From: Hysterangium stoloniferum
Taxonomy: Eukaryota; Basidiomycota; Agaricomycetes; Hysterangiales; Hysterangiaceae
Direction of reading: 5' to 3'
DNA: 64,000 bases
NCBI GenBank assembly: GCA_015178975.1
Contig: WHVD01000073.1
Coordinates: 62,001 to 126,000, forward strand
A program made the translations under genes and the position numbers. Positions within the stretch are counted from its first letter, which is position 1. Each line of letters opens with the position of its first letter. Shown piece after piece: positions 59,231 to 64,000 of this stretch. The notes beneath the pieces were generated by a model. The model was not told the origin of the DNA. It searched no databases and saw only the letters and a list, made by a program, of their open reading frames with translations.

Positions 59231-59362
59231 CTTGCGACTGGTTCACAAGCGTCTGGCTGGTATACAAAGTTAACAGGGAATGAAGAGTCGACGGTCCAGG
59301 TAATGATGCCTGTGTGTGCACTTTTCTTCTTGGTGGCATAATGAAAACAATCTGCGAGTCTT

Positions 59363-59373
59363 AGTCAGAAAAT
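59363..59373 (-). promoter_or_regulatory. Primer binding site of element T, complementary to its own RNA start
   Basis: Two bases inside the 5' LTR the minus strand reads ATTTTCTGACT. Its complement AGTCAGAAAAT occurs in the LTR about 26-33 nt downstream of TATTTAAA (59682-59692, element direction), where RNA should start. Tf1/sushi elements prime reverse transcription with the first 11 nt of their own RNA; the match here has the same length. No standard tRNA 3'-end complement is present. Confidence 0.75.
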
Positions 59374-59375
59374 AC

Positions 59376-60832
59376 TGTTAGGGTACGTACACAGTGGGTC
59401 TCTGGAGAAACCTGTGGAATATCCAGTAGGACTTGGCTTCAGCTTATAGGCTGCACCCTCACTAGATCGTGTTGTCCAATTTCAGACAGGCAGATGGGAA
59501 TTCCAGGGAGTCTGGGCAGTGGGTCAAGGGGTCGTAGGTTGGAGGTCATGGGTTGTGAGTCAAGATAGGTAAGAGAGATAGATGTGCTGGAGCCTGTGGG
59601 CTCCGACTAGTGTGAGCAGTGTAATTCAAGTAGGAGTTTAGAGCGGAAATTGTATTAGATTACTGGGGGGAATCTAAGCCGATTTTCTGACTGGATTGTA
59701 TGTACAACATCTGCCAGTTTAAATAGACTGTGGAGTGAATGACATACCAAATCCAGTAATGATGAAATGAAACTAACAAAACATAAAACAGGAATAGTAA
59801 ACACCAAGTTTGGTGTTAGGAACAGGACAGAATGGAGAGGAGTCTGAATAGTGACAAATCATAAACCATAATGGGAAATGGAGTGGGAGTGGAGTCTGAA
59901 TCGTGACAGGTCATTTGACTAAAATGGGAATGGGGCTCTGTTAGAGGGGTGACGGGATTTACAAGTGGGGTCTTGTGAAGAGTCGATAGATTCTGACCGT
60001 TCAATATACGAAGTGTAGCATTTATTCAACTACTATTAGCAGGTATTGACCGTTCAGTGCAATACCGTAGATTACTAGACTGACAGTACTAGCAAGGAGA
60101 CACGCTACGCATCACAAGAGCAACTGTACAGTTGCTCTTGATGGCTAGAATGAGAGAATGAAAGAGTTGACCTTTACGGTACAACTCGTAGCTAGACGTA
60201 AAATAGATAATCACGAGAGGCTGAATATCTAAAGTAAAGAGATGGTAGCGCGAGTCGACTATAGTGTCGACGAGCGCAAAGACCTTAGAGTGGGACTCGA
60301 CCTTCACGGTTCGAGTCTAAAGTCTGTTAGTATGCGAGAAAACACTACCTTTATAGGTAGTTGAGACGTTACCCTTGACACCTCTCGCTATTCGACGTCT
60401 GGGTCGTTTACGAGGTGGTGTCTGCTGGGTAAAAAGATGTCTGTCTTTTGGCGCCGAGAGTGCCCATAGGTATACACAAGACTTCGAACTAAGAAATACG
60501 GGTATGCTCGAAGGATATAGGGAATTAAAGAAAAGGAATAGAAACTAGATAATAAAGTACTATACTATGCATATTAATCCACTGTCCAATTATGCATATA
60601 TGCATACCCTTCACAGGTCTGGTGACTGATGCGTGGGACGAGGTCAGACATAAACAGGGACGGAGTCCGGTGGGTTTTCCGGTGACTGAAACACAATGTA
60701 ACGAAGATGAACGTAGACAAGTCTGACATACGGAGTCTGGTGGGAATTCCAGTAAACTGACAATGGATGTGTATAGGGCGCAGGTGCATATAAGTTAGTG
60801 CCCAGAGTCTGGCAGGAATTCTGGTTGTAACA
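59376..60832 (-). repeat. 5' LTR of element T, containing a solo LTR-B
   Basis: Plus-strand reading TGTTAGGGTACGTACAC...GTTGTAACA; 811 bp without the insertion. TATTTAAA at 59725-59718 and inferred RNA start at 59692. Confidence 0.9.
59974..60614 (+). mobile_element. Solo LTR-B, 641 bp, inside the 5' LTR of element T
   Basis: TGTGAAGAGTCGATAG...ATACCCTTCACA, flanked by GGTCT (59969-59973 and 60615-60619). Carries a perfect 26-bp palindrome at 60115-60140. Confidence 0.95.
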
Positions 60833-61911
60833 GGCAACCACATTTCAGGAATCTAGTGCAGCCAACTGTTTTGGAAGATATCTAGCCCTTATAACAAATT
60901 GACCATTCTTTATATTATAATATGATTTTCAAGGTAAGATATTTATTCTCAAAAATTACCTGGAAGCATTAGCTTGAGGGGGAGGTGGAATAAATAATAT
61001 ATTTTAACTGTAAGCTGCAAGATTAAGTGCCTAATGATGTCATATTGGATATCACAGTAAAGGTGGCCACTACTTAAGAAAATGTATATATAATTTAAAT
61101 TAGTGCCTATGGGTGATTCTTAGTTGATAGCTATTCTCAATCAACATTTAGATTGGATTGTAAATTCACCTAGGCTATATAAGCTTAGAAGTTATTAAAC
61201 TACCAATCCAGTCATACATACAACAGGTGAACAAGGGACACAGCCAGGCAGAACTCTGAAATGAGTGAGCAATGAGAACAGTAAGCCAAATTGGGAAAGA
61301 TTCTTGGGTTCTGAAGATTGACCTGAGACTGTGTTTTGATTTGAAATGGAACTGAATGTGGTGAGCAAAATCAACATTATTTGAGTGCTGCAGGTAGCAA
61401 GTGCAACTTGGAAAAACAGTGATTGGTGACAAGGATACATATGTAGGTTAAAGGAATAGGACTTGGCTTCAGCTTATATGCTGCACCCTTATGAACTAAC
61501 TATTCAGTTGTCCTAAGAATATGTCCTAACAACATATGTATCATCTTTCTTGTTACCTTATGTATTTCTATATTGTCACTAAACTTTCACTACTAGGCCT
61601 CTCACTGTTTCTACTAAGGTTCTCTATAGTTATTTACCTTTATAGCAGGTGAAGTAAGGGTTACAAAAATATGAATAAAAACTTATAGAGTCTCATTTTT
61701 GGACTCTTTCAGATCCAATAATTAACCAAATATTCTCATATGTATGATCTGTCAATAGGTGGTGTCATTCATATTGTTTTTAATGCACAAAAATATTCAA
61801 TTTGTCCCCAGCTTTCCACTAGTGCCAATTTCATATTTTTCAGGTCACCTGTTACTTCCTATTAATGTAAATAACCTTGACTAAAACCCTAGGTCAAACC
61901 CATGGAGAGCC
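60833..61911. other. AT-rich flank, scattered repeat pieces
   Basis: No gene seen. 61459-61490 repeats the shared LTR-G/T module (AGGACTTGGCTTCAGCTTAT). A minus-strand frame at 61175-61440 is unrecognised and probably chance. Confidence 0.45.
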
Positions 61912-64000
61912 TTAGTTGCCACAGCGCAAGAACATGTCTGCATCAACCATATCATTCAAGTAGTATGTCTTGTCTGGTCCATCAAATGTTGGAATCATGT
62001 GGCATGCCCGTACCACATACTTGAGGAAGATTATACTCTTTCCCTTCTCCTCAAATACCTGGCAGTTTTTCCAGGTTGTCTTTGGCTTCCATCTGGCTTC
62101 CTTTAGCCACTGGACAACTCCCATGTCCACTGTCTTCCCTGATGACAAATACAGGAGAATAGAAACAGCAGATGAGCATAGCTCACTGGGTTTGTATTGA
62201 TAATGATACAGTCATATTGAGGGCAACCATGGAATGATGGATTACAGTGTGTAATATCTTGTTTAACCTTCCAGTCCTCAAGAGATGTGTAGTGGATATA
62301 GACACATTTGTAGGGAATAATCTGTAATGTTGTCAAAGTAAGTCTAGAAAACTAGATGTCAAATACATACCTTGTATCCTGTTAAAATGATTTCATCTGG
62401 CACAAGATATTGATGAACAACATTGGAGATATCTGCTGTAAGAGTATGAAGCATGGGATTATTGGGAAACTCTATAGACATCCTTGATGTCATCATGTGG
62501 TGCTGGGGGGCTCCCAGTTTCCAGTGATTGTTGTTTTTTGGTGCTGTCAGCTTACTGCTGGTCTTGTTTTCCTCATTGTTGTCATTACACAAGGCTTTCA
62601 GCTCTTTAAGCTCATTGTCATATATTTCAACATCCATTGCAATATAGGCTAGTGCCTCCTTATTTGCATCAATGGTAATTATCTGAATCAAGCATTAATT
62701 AAACATTCAACTAGAGTGGTACACTGTAACACACACCTGACTCTCCACATTCTTGTAGTTTGTTTGAAAGTATGCACAACGGGACTCTTGTTGAAATCCT
62801 TCTCCTGTCCATGTGTGAGGAGTATGCTTTTACCACAGTATCATTGTGGTAAAACACTCCTTTTATTTCATTTATATTTTACATATTCTATTCATATTTT
62901 TCTATCTTTCATATTCTTCGAATATTGCATATTTCATTAGTTTGAAGCATTGTGTATACTTGTGGGTGCACTCAGCATCAATTAGAACTCAGACACACTT
63001 TAACCCAAGAACCACCACTCGTAAGACACAAACTAGGTCTACTACGAGCGGTGATCAGGGTAACGTGTCAGCTACTACATAAGTAGCAATATCTGAACTA
63101 CTGAACACTTCTGGCCTCGAACTGTAATAGTCGAGGCCTCCACTCGAACCATCGCACTCGTTGACTCCTTCGTCATCTCGTGCTCCTTCTCTCACTTTCT
63201 CTTATATTGCACCGAATAGGTCAATATCCTTCCTTTCTACTCATTTCTTCGTATATAGAATGGTCAGAACTTCCGCCACTCTTCACACCATGTTGTGTAG
63301 TTGGTGGTTGATCCTTTGTGTGTGATGTCATAATGAAGATGTGATGGTGCATATTGCTTTGGAAAGTGAAAGTCTTTCCCATACTCCTTACTGACTGCCT
63401 TTAACATAACATGTTGTTGGCAAAACTAATATATGGGCCTAGAAAAAAATACACACTTTACAGTATTTCTCGTACTCACACAATGCAGCTTGCATTCTGT
63501 CCAATTGCAGTGTAGTGATCATATGCAAGCCTGCAAACATCCAAAATGTTGCCAAGGCATGAATACAGTGAATGAAAGATGACTTGGATGGAAACAATTG
63601 GACAATGCAAGGAAGTGTTGTCTGAAACATTATTAGAATAAAAGTACTAGATGGGAGTAAACTCACTTTCATAATATCCCGAAATGTGTTGCCAGCAGAA
63701 AAGTCAACTGTGATAACATTGTGAACAATCTTCAAACCAGGCCAACTGGGAATGTGGGACATGCTACATGCTGAAATCAGCTAGTTGAATAGAATTAAAT
63801 GAAATTAAACTCACAATTCTGAAAATTTCCCCCCTTGCTTCATGTTACCCAACACTTCAATCATCTTTGGAAAGAGATGGTCTCCCCATTTTCCCAAATC
63901 ATCTGAGTGAAGAGTATCATAAGAAACTGAAGAGTATGGATCTGAGTTTGCAATGGTCCAAAATGCATTTTAAGGCATTATTCATAACAATTTGAAATAT
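61912..64000 (-). CDS. Plavaka-like (CACTA-type) transposon protein, 5' part beyond the window
   Basis: Minus strand, entering from the right edge. Blocks in order: NAFWTIANSDPYSS and YDTLHSDDLGKWGDHLFPKM (63980-63830), WPGLKIVHNVITVDFSAG, TLPCIVQLFPS, LHMITTLQLDRMQAALCEYE, then GEGFQQESRCAYFQTNYKN. Then come ITIDANKEALAYIAMDVEIY, MSIEFPNNPMLHTLTADIS, and finally TTWKNCQVFEEKGKS and IPTFDGPDKTYYLND to a stop at 61912. The domain order and wording resemble Plavaka transposon proteins widespread in Agaricomycetes. Introns with GT-AG ends are visible (for example 63613-63669). A solo LTR-C splits the gene at 62814-63287, and the last part shows stops outside the best frame, so this copy is probably inactive. 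Family assignment is by pattern memory. Confidence 0.6.
62814..63287 (-). mobile_element. Solo LTR-C, inverted, 474 bp
   Basis: Plus-strand reading TGTGAGGAGTATGC...CACTCTTCACA, flanked by CCATG (62809-62813 and 63288-63292). Excision joins the transposon frame STTNYTTW to TGEGFQQESR. Confidence 0.96.

Larger units (their letters stand above)
56532..59339 (-). pseudogene. Element T gag and protease
   Basis: Minus strand from MPPRRKVHTQASLPGPS at 59339. An LTR-G copy interrupts after LVNQSQ; the frame resumes as EAMKEACIEEVPEN. Gag core: EFLAGTIDKFMMHLLKEQ, NAPEPFTGSNPNKLSTFL, KWFELAFSGLSEEELLWLKD and LCMKDTQRIMDYIIQFNTLA. An Asn/Lys/Ser-rich stretch follows, then a zinc knuckle CLLCGKPGHRVPEY whose last Cys is Tyr. 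The protease has ALIDSGSTHCFLD near 56990 and VVLGHNWLTHYNPLIDW near 56760. Lesions: one shift near 58165, TGA at 57952 (Arg likely), TGA/TAA after the knuckle, and a shift near 56890. Gag forms the particle; the protease matures it. Confidence 0.88.
45946..60832 (-). mobile_element. Element T: Ty3/gypsy chromovirus with nested insertions
   Basis: A full-length retrotransposon on the minus strand. In its own direction it has a 5' LTR (60832-59376), primer site, gag (from 59339), protease, RT-RNase H, integrase with chromodomain (to about 48835), an antisense gene (46922-48674), polypurine tract (46710-46698) and 3' LTR (46697-45946 or 45841). Five primary insertions add about 6.9 kb; without them it is about 8.0 kb. 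Every coding part carries stops or frameshifts, so it is dead. The LTRs begin TGTTACGAC and end GTACCCTAACA. No flanking duplication was found, and the outer about 100 bp of the 3' LTR differ from the other copies. Confidence 0.92.

Noticed and set aside
1-64000. tRNA or rRNA genes
   Set aside because: No stretch showed paired A- and B-box promoters with a foldable cloverleaf by eye, and no rRNA sequence was recognised; a covariance-model scan could not be run.

Overview
The window looks like a filamentous basidiomycete, most probably a mushroom-forming Agaricomycete. Host genes are cut by many 48-70 bp GT-AG introns, and the P450, seven-helix receptor, Uso1/p115 and Efg1 genes are of fungal type. 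The repeats (chromovirus LTR elements, Plavaka-type and Tc1-type DNA transposons, a LINE tail) are those of TE-rich Agaricomycetes. The species cannot be read from the sequence. No tRNA, rRNA or CRISPR array was seen.

Layout. 1-18.3 kb is a host block: an unrecognised multi-exon gene, an RS-rich SCI1-like nuclear protein, a molybdenum-cofactor-sulfurase-like PLP enzyme, a cytochrome P450, a lactonase-type beta-propeller gene with one frameshift, and a putative Golgi-type glycosyltransferase. 18.9-34.6 kb is a repeat block: a LINE tail, a Tc1/mariner element broken by a solo LTR and by a 1,042-bp miniature LTR element, decayed gypsy and copia pieces, and several LTRs. 34.7-44.5 kb is a second host block: a saccharopine-dehydrogenase-like oxidoreductase, the vesicle tether Uso1/p115 (12 exons), the rRNA-processing factor Efg1 and a 13-exon seven-helix receptor-like gene. 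For seven host genes I give exon models whose reading phases all close.

45.9-60.8 kb is one Ty3/gypsy chromovirus (here element T), lying on the minus strand and expanded from about 8 kb to 14.9 kb by nested insertions. Its parts in order are 5' LTR, a primer site complementary to the element's own RNA start, gag, protease, RT-RNase H, integrase with chromodomain, an antisense spliced gene with its own TATA box, polypurine tract and 3' LTR. The insertions are mostly solo LTRs that still carry exact or one-mismatch 5-bp target duplications, so their order can be read: an AT-rich insertion lies in LTR-A, in LTR-G, in LTR-T, in the pol gene. From 61.9 kb to the right edge runs a Plavaka-like transposon gene on the minus strand, interrupted by another solo LTR.

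The host genes show no shared pathway; they are ordinary neighbours. The repeats do interact: three LTR families (named A/B/C, G and T here) insert into one another, two of them (G and T) share a U5 module, and one LTR is a mosaic of two subfamilies. The most unusual object is element T, with an 11-nt self-priming match and an antisense two-intron gene encoding a coiled-coil/cysteine-cluster protein.
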